Assembly (NCBI GenBank): GCA_009838465.1
Contig: VXRN01000059.1
Span: forward strand, 1-64,000
Reading direction: 5' to 3'
Origin: Dehalococcoidia bacterium
GTDB lineage: Bacteria > Chloroflexota > Dehalococcoidia > Lucifugimonadales > UBA1123
Length of the DNA stretch: 64,000 nt
Part shown: piece after piece, positions 1 to 8,728 of the stretch
Numbering within the stretch: the stretch's first letter is position 1
Layout: every line of letters begins with the position of its first letter
Position numbers and translations under genes: made by a program
The notes under the pieces: generated by a model
Database searches by the model: none
The model's input: only the letters and a program-made list of their open reading frames with translations
Told to the model about the DNA's origin: nothing

Positions 1-9
1 GCACAACTA

Positions 10-58
10 CCGTCATTCCCGTGAAAGCTTGTCCTCGTGAAAACGGGGACGGGAATCC
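10..58. repeat. REP-like nested hairpin
   Basis: A palindromic intergenic element. Bases 16-22 (TTCCCGT) pair with 49-55 (ACGGGAA), and an inner stem GTCCTCGT/ACGGGGAC lies between them. The CATTCCC...GGGAATC core recurs at 49402-49434, and a fragment of it (GAAGGCGGGAAC) is seen near 150-162. It lies downstream of the minus-strand gene that ends at 224. Positions 1-223 otherwise hold no gene that I can support. Confidence 0.6.
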
Positions 59-223
59 AAGGGAGGGGAGGGGGTACGGCGAGCTTGGGATATTGCCGAC
101 TCCCCGCACCCACTCGGACTACCATATCCGAGTTTCGCAAAGGTCTCCGAAGGCGGGAACCCAGGGGTGAGGGGCCGGGCCGGTAGCTATACATCAGAAA
201 CACATTGAAGTGGTACTAGCTAC

Positions 224-1177
224 CTACACCGTCATCGGCCTCACATTCTCCGTAAACTGTTCCAACAGCCCGAACGTCTCATCCAGAGTCTCACCCTGGA
301 AGTTGAGCATCAGGTGATTCACGCCCATATCCTCCAGCCGCTTCACGTCGTCCGCGATTAACTCCGCGTTACCCGTTAGAAGCCGGCGTTCGCCGTCAAC
401 TATCTGCGCCTCCGTATCGTCGTACCAGTTCACACTGTACGCGAAATCCATTGAGGCAGGATCGCGTCCCGCGTCCTCTGCGTGCCCTCGCACCCTTCCC
501 TGGTAGTCTGCCAACTGCTCGAACGTGCCTACCGGGAACTTCGGGTTGCTGCAAATCGGATACCATGCGTCGCCGATCTGTCCCGCCCGCCTCAGCGCCG
601 GCGGACTCTCCCCGCCGATCCAGATCGGCGGATGCGGCTTCTGCACCGGCTTGGGGGCGAAAGCGATGTCCGAGAAACTGGCATAGTCGCCGTCAAAAGT
701 CGGATCGTCTTCTGTCCATAGCTCCTTGAACACGCGGAGGTACTCGCTCCCGACCGCGCCGCGCTCCTCGTATGGCGGAGCTCCAATCGCCTCGAACTCC
801 TCCTTCATCCACCCGACACCGCACCCCACGATCAGCCGTCCGTTCGACAGCACGTCAATCGTGGACAATATCTTCGCCGTAAGCACAGGACTCCGATGCG
901 GCAGCACCATCACCGACGTGAGCAACTTTATAGTGGACGTTATCCCCGCCAGGTAGCTGATAGTCGTCAGCTGCTCCATATACTCCCCGGCCACCGAACT
1001 TACAAACGAGCCGCTCTCGTTGTACGGATACACCGACGCGATGCTGTTCGGCACCACGATGTGGTCGCTGACCGTAAGTATCTCGAATCCCAACTCCTCG
1101 CCCTTCTGAGCAAGCTCCACAAGATTCTCAGGCGAAGCCAGGGGCCCCCGGCTCGGCGCTCCAAATCCAAATTCCAT
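224..1177 (-). CDS. LLM class F420-dependent oxidoreductase, Rv2161c-like
   Basis: A 317-residue luciferase-like monooxygenase fold protein (TIM barrel). It has the early SDHIVVPN segment (residues about 37-44) and the family signature GRLIVGCGVGWMKEEF near residues 113-128, which is typical of the F420-type subgroup named after Rv2161c. Members oxidise or reduce small organics with F420H2 or reduced flavin; the substrate cannot be read from sequence. The ATG start has a strong AAAGGAG Shine-Dalgarno 6 bases upstream. It is the last gene before the left edge and is separated from the upstream hydrolase by 171 bases with its own -10-like box. Four more paralogues occur in this window. Confidence 0.88.
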   Translation of the reverse strand: MEFGFGAPSRGPLASPENLVELAQKGEELGFEILTVSDHIVVPNSIASVYPYNESGSFVSSVAGEYMEQLTTISYLAGITSTIKLLTSVMVLPHRSPVLTAKILSTIDVLSNGRLIVGCGVGWMKEEFEAIGAPPYEERGAVGSEYLRVFKELWTEDDPTFDGDYASFSDIAFAPKPVQKPHPPIWIGGESPPALRRAGQIGDAWYPICSNPKFPVGTFEQLADYQGRVRGHAEDAGRDPASMDFAYSVNWYDDTEAQIVDGERRLLTGNAELIADDVKRLEDMGVNHLMLNFQGETLDETFGLLEQFTENVRPMTV

Positions 1178-1212
1178 GATGTTCTCCTTTCGTTCGCTAC
1201 ACTTCGCGCCAT

Positions 1213-1218
1213 ATTATA
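1213..1218 (-). promoter_or_regulatory. Candidate -10 box for the LLM gene
   Basis: A perfect TATAAT on the minus strand about 36 bases upstream of the ATG at 1177, giving a short leader of about 28 bases with the AAAGGAG site. No convincing -35 box was found at 16-18 bases, so this is a weak call. Confidence 0.35.
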
Positions 1219-1348
1219 TGCGCTACAATAGGCAGTGGATAGAAGCCGGACCGCAAGATGACTGGAAGCGGTCAGATTGGTCAGGACACCTCTCGGTTTT
1301 GGAAGAAGGATGAGTTAGAATCCGACGGCTTCCTGAATAGAATCTAGG

Positions 1349-2221
1349 CTAGGGAGAAATGAACTCTTCCAGCGCCTCGAAATATCTCTCCCCGCCCACA
1401 TAGACCGTATCGTTGTGGTTTGCCCCCCGTATCGGATAGAGCGTCTTCGGCTCGCTGGCCGCTGCGTACAGCTTCTCCGCCATCCAGTACGGAACGGTAT
1501 CGTCTCGGTCGCCGTGCAGGACCATCACTGGAGATTCCACGCGCCCTATCTTGGATATCGAGTCATACCTTGCCTCGAACAGCGTGAGGACGAGTGGAAT
1601 GGGCAGCGGCGAGCCGGAAGCATCCGCCATCTCCCTGATGGATGTAAAGCCCGACTCCAGAATCACCCCTCTGACCCTGTGCCTGGTCGCCATCTCTACC
1701 GCAACGCCCGCGCCAAGCGAGCGTCCGAGCAGAATCACGTCGCGCTCCACATTCAGCCCGAGGTCCGAGGCTAGGTAATCGAAGGCCGCCTCAGCGTCCA
1801 TGTAGATTCCCTTCTCCGATGGCCTCCCTTCGCTCAGCCCGTATCCCCGATAGTCCACGATGAACACCCCGACGCCCAGGCGCTGATGGAGCATGAGGAT
1901 GTTGTCCAGCCGGTGGCTTATGTTGCCCGCGTTGCCGTGAAACCAGAGCAGGGTTACCCCAGAGTGTCCCGGTATGTGCCACCCGTGTATCCGCGTCCCG
2001 TCCGAGGCGGTGAGATACACATCCTCGTATTCCAGGCCGACGCTGTCCGGTGTCGCTTCGATTACGCGCTGCGGGAAATATATCATCATGCGGTCGAGTA
2101 TCAGCATGTATCTCACGATAAGGGAAACGAGGATTACAGCGGCGAGAACGATAGTCAGCGTTCGGACGATGCGCAGTGAGCGTCCGATACGCCCGTCCGC
2201 CGTTTTCGCCGCCATCGTCAT
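1349..2221 (-). CDS. Alpha/beta hydrolase, membrane-anchored BEM46-like
   Basis: A 290-residue protein with one N-terminal membrane segment (about residues 19-44) followed by an alpha/beta hydrolase domain. It shows the oxyanion segment LLWFHGNAGN, the YRGYGLSEG motif and the nucleophile elbow LLGRSLGAG. The acid is in GDRDDTVPY and the catalytic His in GANHND near the C-terminus. This pattern matches the BEM46/YfhR type of serine hydrolase. The active site probably lies outside or at the membrane face. The substrate is unknown. The gene has no clear Shine-Dalgarno; starts at 2221 and 2215 are both possible. Confidence 0.82.
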   Translation of the reverse strand: MTMAAKTADGRIGRSLRIVRTLTIVLAAVILVSLIVRYMLILDRMMIYFPQRVIEATPDSVGLEYEDVYLTASDGTRIHGWHIPGHSGVTLLWFHGNAGNISHRLDNILMLHQRLGVGVFIVDYRGYGLSEGRPSEKGIYMDAEAAFDYLASDLGLNVERDVILLGRSLGAGVAVEMATRHRVRGVILESGFTSIREMADASGSPLPIPLVLTLFEARYDSISKIGRVESPVMVLHGDRDDTVPYWMAEKLYAAASEPKTLYPIRGANHNDTVYVGGERYFEALEEFISP

Positions 2222-2260
2222 GCCGCGACTTTAGCACGTAACCCATAGCCAAACAACTGG

Positions 2261-2266
2261 TATAAT
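2261..2266 (+). promoter_or_regulatory. Candidate -10 box upstream of the SDR gene
   Basis: A perfect TATAAT in the intergenic region between the divergent hydrolase and SDR genes. No good -35 box is visible. The predicted leader would be about 120 bases and would include the short palindrome at 2289-2312. Confidence 0.25.
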
Positions 2267-2288
2267 CTGCTCGAGGATGGCCGTTGGT

Positions 2289-2312
2289 CCCCTCTCCCCG
2301 AGGGTGAGGGTG
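2289..2312. repeat. CCCTCTCCC/GGGTGAGGG palindromic repeat, family A
   Basis: A degenerate copy of the short inverted repeat found in seven other intergenic sites of this window. It sits between divergent genes. Confidence 0.5.
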
Positions 2313-2394
2313 TTCAGATTCGCCGCGCCCGATTAGTTGCAAGTGTGGCGAGCGGCCCTACGATGAATCCGAACACGAGGCAGGAGGTTAAGAC

Positions 2395-3171
2395 ATGAGG
2401 CTCGAGAACAAGGTCGCGCTAATCACGGGCGCGGCGCACGGTGTCACCGGAGAAGTGCAGGGATTCGGAGGTGTCGCCGCCAGGATGTTCGCCGAGGAGG
2501 GCGCAAAGGTGGTGCTCACCGACATAGACACCGACTCCGGCGAGCGTACAGCAGCCGAACTCAAAGAGAACGGCCACGACGTTATGTTCGTAAAGCTGGA
2601 CGTCACCAGCGAGAGCGACTGGGAGACCGCGATTGAGGCGACCGTGTCGGCCTACGGTGGTCTCGACATCCTGGTCAACAACGCAGGCATAGGCGGAGCC
2701 TCTCCGGTGGAGGAGACGACCGAGGAGGCTTGGGACCTCCAGATGGACATTCACGCCAAAGGCGTGTTTCTTGGAACCAGGTACTCCATTCCCCTGATGC
2801 GCGCGGCCGGGGGCGGCTCGATCATCAACATATCCTCTATATACGGCATAGTCGGTAGCCCGACGTCCAGTGCCTACCACGCCGCCAAGGGCGCGATACG
2901 CATTTTCACCAAGTCCGCCGCCATCCAGCTTGCCCCCGACAACATCAGGGTCAACTCAGTGCATCCCGGCTTCATGGCCACCCCCATGACGATGAACAGC
3001 TTCGGCTCCGAAGACGCCGCGCGCAGAGAATACGTTCTGAGCAGAATTCCGATGGGACGCATCGGAGAGCCGGAGGAGATAGCCCAGGGCATCCTGTTCC
3101 TTGCCTCTGACGACTCCTCCTACATGACAGGCTCCGAACTCGTCATAGACGGCGGCATGACGGCGCAGTAG
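2395..3171 (+). CDS. SDR family NAD(P)-dependent oxidoreductase
   Basis: A classical short-chain dehydrogenase of 258 residues. It has NNAG (about residues 90-93), the catalytic Ser in NISSIYG and the Tyr-x-x-x-Lys motif YHAAK. The C-terminal segment LVIDGGMTAQ is typical of 3-oxoacyl-ACP reductase-like SDRs. The cofactor loop is unusual: between the usual TGAAHGV and the helix that follows there are about seven extra residues (TGEVQGF). The Asp after beta-strand 2 (LTDID) suggests NAD rather than NADP. Three bases separate its stop from the following amidohydrolase start, so the two are probably translated together and may act on the same substrate. Confidence 0.9.
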   Translation: MRLENKVALITGAAHGVTGEVQGFGGVAARMFAEEGAKVVLTDIDTDSGERTAAELKENGHDVMFVKLDVTSESDWETAIEATVSAYGGLDILVNNAGIGGASPVEETTEEAWDLQMDIHAKGVFLGTRYSIPLMRAAGGGSIINISSIYGIVGSPTSSAYHAAKGAIRIFTKSAAIQLAPDNIRVNSVHPGFMATPMTMNSFGSEDAARREYVLSRIPMGRIGEPEEIAQGILFLASDDSSYMTGSELVIDGGMTAQ

Positions 3172-3174
3172 GCG

Positions 3175-4011
3175 TTGGCGCTGACCACCGACTTCCACAC
3201 TCACATCTTCCCGCCTTGGCTTCAAGACCAGCGTCGGAAGTGGGTCGAGCGGGACGCGACGTTTGGTGAGTTGTTCGCCGACCCGAAAGCAAGGATGGCG
3301 ACCGCCGAGGACCTCATCCACGCTATGGACGAGGACGGTGTTGACCGCTCCGTGGCCATGGGCATCGGCTGGACGGATCTTGGCCTCGCGCGCGAGGCCA
3401 ACAACTACATCGTCGAATCTGTGCGCAGCTATCCTGATCGGATAAACGGCTTCTGCTCGGTTAACCCTGCTTGGGGAGAGGCGGCGGCGCTTGAAGTAGA
3501 TCGCTGCGCCAGGGCGGGACTTGTCGGTATAGGCGAACTACACGCCGACACTCAGGGGTTCGACATAAGCGACGCTGACACCATGCGCCCTCTGCTGGAA
3601 GTGGCGAATGAGCACGCCCTGATAATCACTGCTCACACTTCTGAGCCCGTCGGACACCTGTACCAGGGCAAGGGGCATACGACCCCTGATGTAACTTTAC
3701 GCTTCATCGAAAACGCCCGCGCTTACCCGAACGTCAAGATAGTCTGCGCCCACTGGGGCGGTGGTCTGCCTTTCTACGCGCTGATGCCCGAGGTAAAGGA
3801 TGCGCTGCAAAGCGTGTGGTTCGACACCGCGGCTTCACCATTCCTCTATTCCCCGAGCGTGTTCTCCATAGTGGCCGACCTCGTCGGCGCGGACAAGATC
3901 ATTCTGGGCAGCGACTTCCCCCTCATTCGCTTTAGCAGAATAAAGCGTCAGGTAGAGGAAGCGGGTAAGACGTTGGATGACTATGCGCACGCGGGGCCGT
4001 TCCTGTCCTGA
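3175..4011 (+). CDS. Amidohydrolase family protein, ACMSD-like TIM barrel
   Basis: A 278-residue metal-dependent hydrolase or decarboxylase of the Amidohydro_2 family. It shows the metal-binding DFHTH at residues 6-10, a His in ITAHTSEPVGH, a His in IVCAHWGGG and the Asp in ILGSDFP. The start is TTG, three bases after the SDR stop; no ATG exists near the conserved N-terminus. Related proteins decarboxylate aromatic acids or hydrolyse lactones and amides; the exact reaction is not readable. The 3' end overlaps the convergent MFS gene by 31 bases. Confidence 0.85.
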   Translation: MALTTDFHTHIFPPWLQDQRRKWVERDATFGELFADPKARMATAEDLIHAMDEDGVDRSVAMGIGWTDLGLAREANNYIVESVRSYPDRINGFCSVNPAWGEAAALEVDRCARAGLVGIGELHADTQGFDISDADTMRPLLEVANEHALIITAHTSEPVGHLYQGKGHTTPDVTLRFIENARAYPNVKIVCAHWGGGLPFYALMPEVKDALQSVWFDTAASPFLYSPSVFSIVADLVGADKIILGSDFPLIRFSRIKRQVEEAGKTLDDYAHAGPFLS

Positions 4012-5240
4012 CTGCCCATCACCACGACCTGCGGACGCTCCCGGACAAGATGCGTAGCGACTGCTGCAATCACCGTCAGCCCAAGCATCAGGAAGAACGC
4101 TCCGTCGTAACTGCCCGTCGCGTCAAATATTACCGCCCCCACCACCGCCCCCAGTCCTCCCGCAATCTGATGCGACATGTTGATCAGTCCGCTTACGCTT
4201 CCCAGGCGCGTCGTCCCGAAGATATTGCCCGCGAACACGACGGTCAGCGGTGCGGTCATTGTGAATGTGAATCCATAGATCAGCGCGAACGCCGCTATGC
4301 TGACCGGTGTCTGCACGAACGGAATGAAGGCGAACAGGCCGAGCCTGATCAGGAAACAAATCATTGTAGGCGAGGTCGCTCCCACCCTGTCCGCAAGTGC
4401 CCCTGAAAGCAGCACCCCAAGGAGAGCGGCAAGGCCCATGAACGCCAGTATGTTGCCCGCGAATATCTGGCTTACCCCCTGGTCCTGAGCGAAGGCGACT
4501 ATATGAGTCGCCACGAAGAAGTCCTGCGCCCCGCATACGGCGTACAGCGTAATCAGCATCCAGAAATCTCTCGACATGAGTACGGTACGGAACGAGAGTG
4601 TGGGCGTCGGTGCGCTCTCAACAGGAGTTGTCTGATCCCCTCGTCCTTCGGGGTGTGACCGGATTGCCAGCAAAACCAGAGGGACGACTACAACCGCATT
4701 GACCAGTCCCATTATTGTGTACGCCGTCCGCCAGCCTATGGAGGCTAGGAACGATGTCAGCAGCGAAATGATTACAAGTTGCCCCGTGCCATTCCCGGTA
4801 ATCGCCACGCTGGACGCCAGCCCCCGATTGTTGGGAAACCACCTGCTCATCAGCACGCTGACCGGGGCCACCGTGGTCGCCGCGAATCCGACGGCGTAGA
4901 GGATCCCGTACAGCGGGAATATCTGCCATCCCGCGCTCACGCTGCCTATCAGTCCGATTGCCAGCGCGCTTATGACCGCGCCCACCGACATGACCACCCG
5001 TATGCTGTACCGGTCAATCAGCCGACCCACTACTGGCATGGCGAATGCCGATACGATCATAAAGAGGGTTAGCGCCGACGACAGCGCGGACCGGCTCAGT
5101 CCCAGGTCTTCCGTCATGGGCACCAGCGCCAGCCCGAAGGCGAAGCGAGTTCCGGTGCTGAAGAACAACATCGCGAATCCGGTCGCGAGAACGACATGGG
5201 CGTAGTTGAGACGGCGAAAGACGTGAAGCATGGGTGGCAT
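3981..5240 (-). CDS. MFS transporter, oxalate/monocarboxylate-type
   Basis: A 419-residue integral membrane protein with about 12 hydrophobic segments and a short cytoplasmic N-terminus. The loop between segments 2 and 3 has the MFS motif A-like GRLIDRYSIR, and the second half has the corresponding GALADRVGA. The organisation resembles OxlT/MCT-type carriers that move organic anions. It converges with and overlaps the amidohydrolase gene by 31 bases, which may point to uptake or export of a related acid, but that is inference. Confidence 0.85.
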   Translation of the reverse strand: MPPMLHVFRRLNYAHVVLATGFAMLFFSTGTRFAFGLALVPMTEDLGLSRSALSSALTLFMIVSAFAMPVVGRLIDRYSIRVVMSVGAVISALAIGLIGSVSAGWQIFPLYGILYAVGFAATTVAPVSVLMSRWFPNNRGLASSVAITGNGTGQLVIISLLTSFLASIGWRTAYTIMGLVNAVVVVPLVLLAIRSHPEGRGDQTTPVESAPTPTLSFRTVLMSRDFWMLITLYAVCGAQDFFVATHIVAFAQDQGVSQIFAGNILAFMGLAALLGVLLSGALADRVGATSPTMICFLIRLGLFAFIPFVQTPVSIAAFALIYGFTFTMTAPLTVVFAGNIFGTTRLGSVSGLINMSHQIAGGLGAVVGAVIFDATGSYDGAFFLMLGLTVIAAVATHLVRERPQVVVMGSQDRNGPACA

Positions 5241-5325
5241 GTGCCTTAAGTGTTAGTCAGGTTGGCTCGCCAAGTGTACTACGATTGGCTCTCGCCGTGA
5301 GGATACGCTGATGCGTAGGCGATCC

Positions 5326-6054
5326 TCAGCCGTCTAAGTCGGGGATGGGATGGTGTTCCGACGGAGCGCGTCGGCTCTCATATACGGCGGTCAGATCTTG
5401 CAGGAGGGTCTTGTATGTCTGGGTCTGGATGAGGGGTGTGGTCATTATCAGAGCGTCCTCACGGTTGTCCGTATAGTAGCCTTTGCGTAGTCCACGCTCT
5501 TTGAATCCGTACTTCTTGTACAGGTTCTGGGCCACGTGATTTGACACCCTCACCTCCAACGTTACGTGCCTGAGTTCATATTCAATCGCCTGCTTTATCG
5601 CAGCGAGCAGTAGCAGTTCCCCAAGTCCGAGTCCGCGGTACTCGGTCCTGACTCCAATCGAGACGATGTGCGCCTCGTCCACCATGTGCCAGACACCGAC
5701 GAATCCCGCTATGAATTCGTCTCCTGGCTGCCAGGATGGGTTTCTCTGTCTCCAGATGCGCCGCGTCGCTCCACTGACCATACGATTCAGAAGCGGCTTA
5801 CCGTTGTGGGGCCGTTCCTCCGTGTATGGCAATGGAGGAAGCGAAGTGTCAGGAGATTGCCCCTCGTCACTGCGTGTAACGACGAGGTAGTGCGCTATCT
5901 TGTTATTCAGTTCGCGGCGGAAGGATGTCGATGGGAACAGCGAGGGAAATGCGTCCTTCTCCACCTCTGCGGTCTGATCCAGATCACGCTCTTCCATGGA
6001 CCGAACGGTGAACGATCTGTTACGGGGTGAGGAGTGTCTGGAGGCTGCGCACAT
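5326..6054 (-). CDS. GNAT N-acetyltransferase, RimI-like
   Basis: A GNAT-fold acetyltransferase. The acetyl-CoA loop is VSIGVRTEYRGLGLGELLL (Q/R-x-x-G-x-G), followed by the LEVRVSNHVAQNLYKKYGF block that is characteristic of RimI-type enzymes acetylating protein N-termini or small amines. An insertion of about 50 residues separates the first helix region from the core. I chose the ATG at 6054 (242 residues) because AAGGA lies 7 bases upstream; a longer start at 6126 would overlap the upstream gene by 62 bases without a ribosome site. Confidence 0.8.
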   Translation of the reverse strand: MCAASRHSSPRNRSFTVRSMEERDLDQTAEVEKDAFPSLFPSTSFRRELNNKIAHYLVVTRSDEGQSPDTSLPPLPYTEERPHNGKPLLNRMVSGATRRIWRQRNPSWQPGDEFIAGFVGVWHMVDEAHIVSIGVRTEYRGLGLGELLLLAAIKQAIEYELRHVTLEVRVSNHVAQNLYKKYGFKERGLRKGYYTDNREDALIMTTPLIQTQTYKTLLQDLTAVYESRRAPSEHHPIPDLDG

Positions 6055-6064
6055 TATAGATTCC

Positions 6065-7303
6065 TTACTCGAAGAGTGTCGCGTCCAGTTCTTCGATGCG
6101 TTCGTCTCGTGTATAACGCCAGACACCCACGTAGCCGCGGCGCAGGTCGCCGTTCTCGTCCCAGTCCAGTGTAGTTGCGGCGCCCTGGTAGTCCACTTCT
6201 CCTTTGTCTTGGAGGATGCTGAGTGCCCTGGAAATGCCCTCTGCGCCGGCTATTACGATTGCGCCCGGTGCTCCGCCGACCGCGCGCAATTGGTCTCTTA
6301 TAGCGGCTCCCTCGACTTTGCCCGCCGCCTGGGCCGCGAGCGCGAGGACAACCGTTGCGTCATAGGTCTCCTTGACATAAGTTAAGACAGGAAGCTCCCC
6401 GTATTCGTCAATGTAGGAGGCCTCCCACGCCGCCGACGAACTGCTGCTCGGTGCGGTTGTGGGGCCTGTGCCGTACATTCCCTCTAGTCGGGAGCCGCCC
6501 GCCAGCTTGACGATACTCAGCCTCTTGGCAGCATCGCCGAAGGTGAACTGGTCGTAAATCTTGTTGTCCAGCGCCTCTTTCACTATGATGCCCGCTTCTG
6601 TTTCGAAGACCATGACCACCAACGCCTGAGCTCCCTCTGAGGCGGACTCCCGCAGTTCGGAGACGAATGTCGTCTGGCCTCGTTCGACAGGCACGGACTT
6701 TAACTGGCCCTCCCAGGCCGCCTCGAATGTGCTGGAAAGCCCCTGCCCCCAAGCGTCGTCGACATATATTACACCCACATTGTCGAAGCCCCGCTCGCGT
6801 GTCACGCGCGCCAGTATTGGCCCCTGCGCCCTGTCCGACAGTACAGTACGGAACAGGTAGTCATTGTCCACCACGGTAGTCAGCATCGGTGATGTGGCCG
6901 AGAAACCGACGGTCGGAATGCCGCCCGGCCCTGTGACCCTCTCTGCGATTGGAAGCGCGTTCGCACTTGCATTCGGGCCAACGATGGCGTGTACGCGCTC
7001 GGTCTCTACCATGCGGCGCGCCTCTTCGACCGCCACCTCCGGGTCCGCAGTCGTATCTCCGACAACCGTCTGTACCGGAAGGCCGAATACACCGCCGCCC
7101 TCGTTGATATGCTTGATAGCTAGGTCGAATGCTCGCTGTCTGTCTCTGTAAACCTCGGCCGAGCCGCTGCTGAAGTTCATGAGCAGGCCGATCTTCAGCG
7201 GCGTATCGCCCTCCGAATTATCCCCGCACGCGGCTGTTATAGCCATGCACACGGCGGTCAGAATAAGCGAGACATTCCACACGGAAAAGCGAATCCTGTT
7301 CAC
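6065..7303 (-). CDS. ABC transporter substrate-binding lipoprotein, LivJ/Peripla_BP_6 type
   Basis: A 412-residue periplasmic-type binding protein with a lipoprotein signal peptide ending in ITAAC (Cys 26), so it is anchored outside the membrane. The mature part starts with LKIGLLMNFSSGSAEVYR and contains VHAIVGPNASANAL, the pattern of branched-chain amino acid/amide binding proteins. No permease or ATPase of that transporter lies nearby, so the partner genes must be elsewhere. The start is GTG, 11 bases after the folD stop, suggesting cotranscription with folD. Confidence 0.88.
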   Translation of the reverse strand: MNRIRFSVWNVSLILTAVCMAITAACGDNSEGDTPLKIGLLMNFSSGSAEVYRDRQRAFDLAIKHINEGGGVFGLPVQTVVGDTTADPEVAVEEARRMVETERVHAIVGPNASANALPIAERVTGPGGIPTVGFSATSPMLTTVVDNDYLFRTVLSDRAQGPILARVTRERGFDNVGVIYVDDAWGQGLSSTFEAAWEGQLKSVPVERGQTTFVSELRESASEGAQALVVMVFETEAGIIVKEALDNKIYDQFTFGDAAKRLSIVKLAGGSRLEGMYGTGPTTAPSSSSSAAWEASYIDEYGELPVLTYVKETYDATVVLALAAQAAGKVEGAAIRDQLRAVGGAPGAIVIAGAEGISRALSILQDKGEVDYQGAATTLDWDENGDLRRGYVGVWRYTRDERIEELDATLFE

Positions 7304-7314
7304 TTGGCGCCCGC

Positions 7315-8223
7315 TCAGCCTTGGGACTCGTCCCGAAGGTGCGGGTGCATGAACAGTCGCGCAGCTTTCAGCGTGTTGGACAGCAGCATGGCGATCGTCA
7401 TCGGCCCCACTCCGCCCGGCACCGGTGTAATTGCCGCTGCCTTCTCCCTGACTGCTCGGTAGTCCACGTCGCCTACCAGACGATAGCCGCGCCTGCGCTC
7501 TGGAGCGTCTATCTGGTTGATTCCCACGTCTATCACCACCACGCCCTCCTTCACCATGTCCGCCTTCAGGTAGCGAGGCTGTCCGATAGCCGCGATTATG
7601 ATGTCCGCATCACGGGTAATTTCCTCCAGATTCCGCGTCCGGGTGTGGCAGACGGTCACCGTGGCGTTCGCGCCGTCCGAACGCTGCATGAGCAGGTTGG
7701 CTATGGGCTTTCCGACGATATTCGAGCGTCCGAGTACGACGACATTCTTGCCGGAAGGGTCGAATCCTGTGCGGATAAGCATCTGCTGAATTCCGCCCGG
7801 AGTAGCGGGTATGAAGCGCGGCCTTCCTGCCATGAGCAGCCCCATGTTGAACGGGTGTAGCCCATCCACGTCCTTGTTTGGGTTGATGGACTCTATGATC
7901 TTGTTCTCGGATATGTGGTCGGGCAGCGGAAGCTGTACGAGCGTTCCGTGAATACGAGCGTCGGAGTTCAGGCGACCGACTGCGCTCAGGACCTCCTCCT
8001 CCGTCGCGGTGGACATCCTGATGATCTCGGACACCATTCCCGCTTCCACCGCGGCGCGCTCCTTGTTACGGACATAGACCGAGGAAGCGGGATCGTCACC
8101 GACCAGTACGACGGCAAGCCCGGGTACGATGCCGTGCTTAGACCGCATCTCGGCCACTCCCTCAGCCACCTCCTCCCTGATTTCCTCGGCCATTGGCGTA
8201 CCGCGTATTATCGTCGCAGACAT
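7315..8223 (-). CDS. folD: Bifunctional methylenetetrahydrofolate dehydrogenase/cyclohydrolase FolD
   Basis: A 302-residue FolD that interconverts 5,10-methylene-, methenyl- and 10-formyl-THF in one-carbon metabolism. It has the catalytic Tyr/Lys segment SSVYVRNKER, the KDVDG motif, TPGGI, the Rossmann segment VVLGRSNIVGKP and PVPGGVGPMT. The same reading frame stays open upstream to 8658, but that extension lies opposite acpS and is not conserved sequence. The ATG at 8223 gives the normal family length. Confidence 0.95.
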   Translation of the reverse strand: MSATIIRGTPMAEEIREEVAEGVAEMRSKHGIVPGLAVVLVGDDPASSVYVRNKERAAVEAGMVSEIIRMSTATEEEVLSAVGRLNSDARIHGTLVQLPLPDHISENKIIESINPNKDVDGLHPFNMGLLMAGRPRFIPATPGGIQQMLIRTGFDPSGKNVVVLGRSNIVGKPIANLLMQRSDGANATVTVCHTRTRNLEEITRDADIIIAAIGQPRYLKADMVKEGVVVIDVGINQIDAPERRRGYRLVGDVDYRAVREKAAAITPVPGGVGPMTIAMLLSNTLKAARLFMHPHLRDESQG

Positions 8224-8337
8224 TTGAGACCTCACCAGTACGTATTCAGACACGGGAGATTGTCTTTGCTGAGGGGTATTATACACAGCTATGGGGTATA
8301 TAATAGGCGGCGCAAATTTAACCATCGAGGCTGAAGA
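8224..8337. promoter_or_regulatory. Divergent folD / acpS promoter region
   Basis: This 114-base gap between divergent genes holds a TATAAT at 8299-8304 on the + strand and a TATAAT at 8278-8283 on the minus strand. Both are at sensible distances from the two starts. Matching -35 boxes are poor. Confidence 0.4.
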
Positions 8338-8727
8338 GTGCTGATTGCGGGCGTTGACATCATCGAAATCTCCAGGGTACGGCACGTTTACGAACGGTAT
8401 GGGGATAGGTTCCTGCGCCGGATATACACTGAGCGGGAGGCCGCCTACTGCCGTGGACGCGCGCCGCAACTCGCGAGCCGGTTCGCCGCTAAAGAGGCTA
8501 CCATGAAAGCTCTTGGAACTGGTGTCCGGGGTGTGCGCTGGCGCGACATCGAAGTTGTCAGGAGAAGGGGACAGGCCCCAAGAATCGAGCTTCACGGGAC
8601 GGCGCGGGTGCGAGCGGACAGGCTTGGACTGTCGGACATAGCGCTGTCTCTCAGCCACTCCAAGGAGTTTGCGGTAGCTTCGGTGGTCGGAGAGAGCGAG
8701 AAGGGAAACATACTTTCAAGGAGTTGA
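8338..8727 (+). CDS. acpS: Holo-[acyl-carrier-protein] synthase AcpS
   Basis: A 129-residue phosphopantetheinyl transferase that converts apo-ACP to holo-ACP using CoA. The Mg-binding motif GVDIIEI is at residues 5-11, and the second motif RFAAKEATMKALGTG carries the catalytic Glu and Lys. The start is GTG. The downstream gene begins one base after the stop, so a + strand operon continues from here. Confidence 0.93.
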   Translation: MLIAGVDIIEISRVRHVYERYGDRFLRRIYTEREAAYCRGRAPQLASRFAAKEATMKALGTGVRGVRWRDIEVVRRRGQAPRIELHGTARVRADRLGLSDIALSLSHSKEFAVASVVGESEKGNILSRS

Positions 8728-8728
8728 A

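Noticed and set aside
8224-8658. N-terminal extension of FolD (open frame to 8658)
   Set aside because: It lies opposite acpS, has no FolD-like sequence, and the ATG at 8223 gives the normal FolD length.
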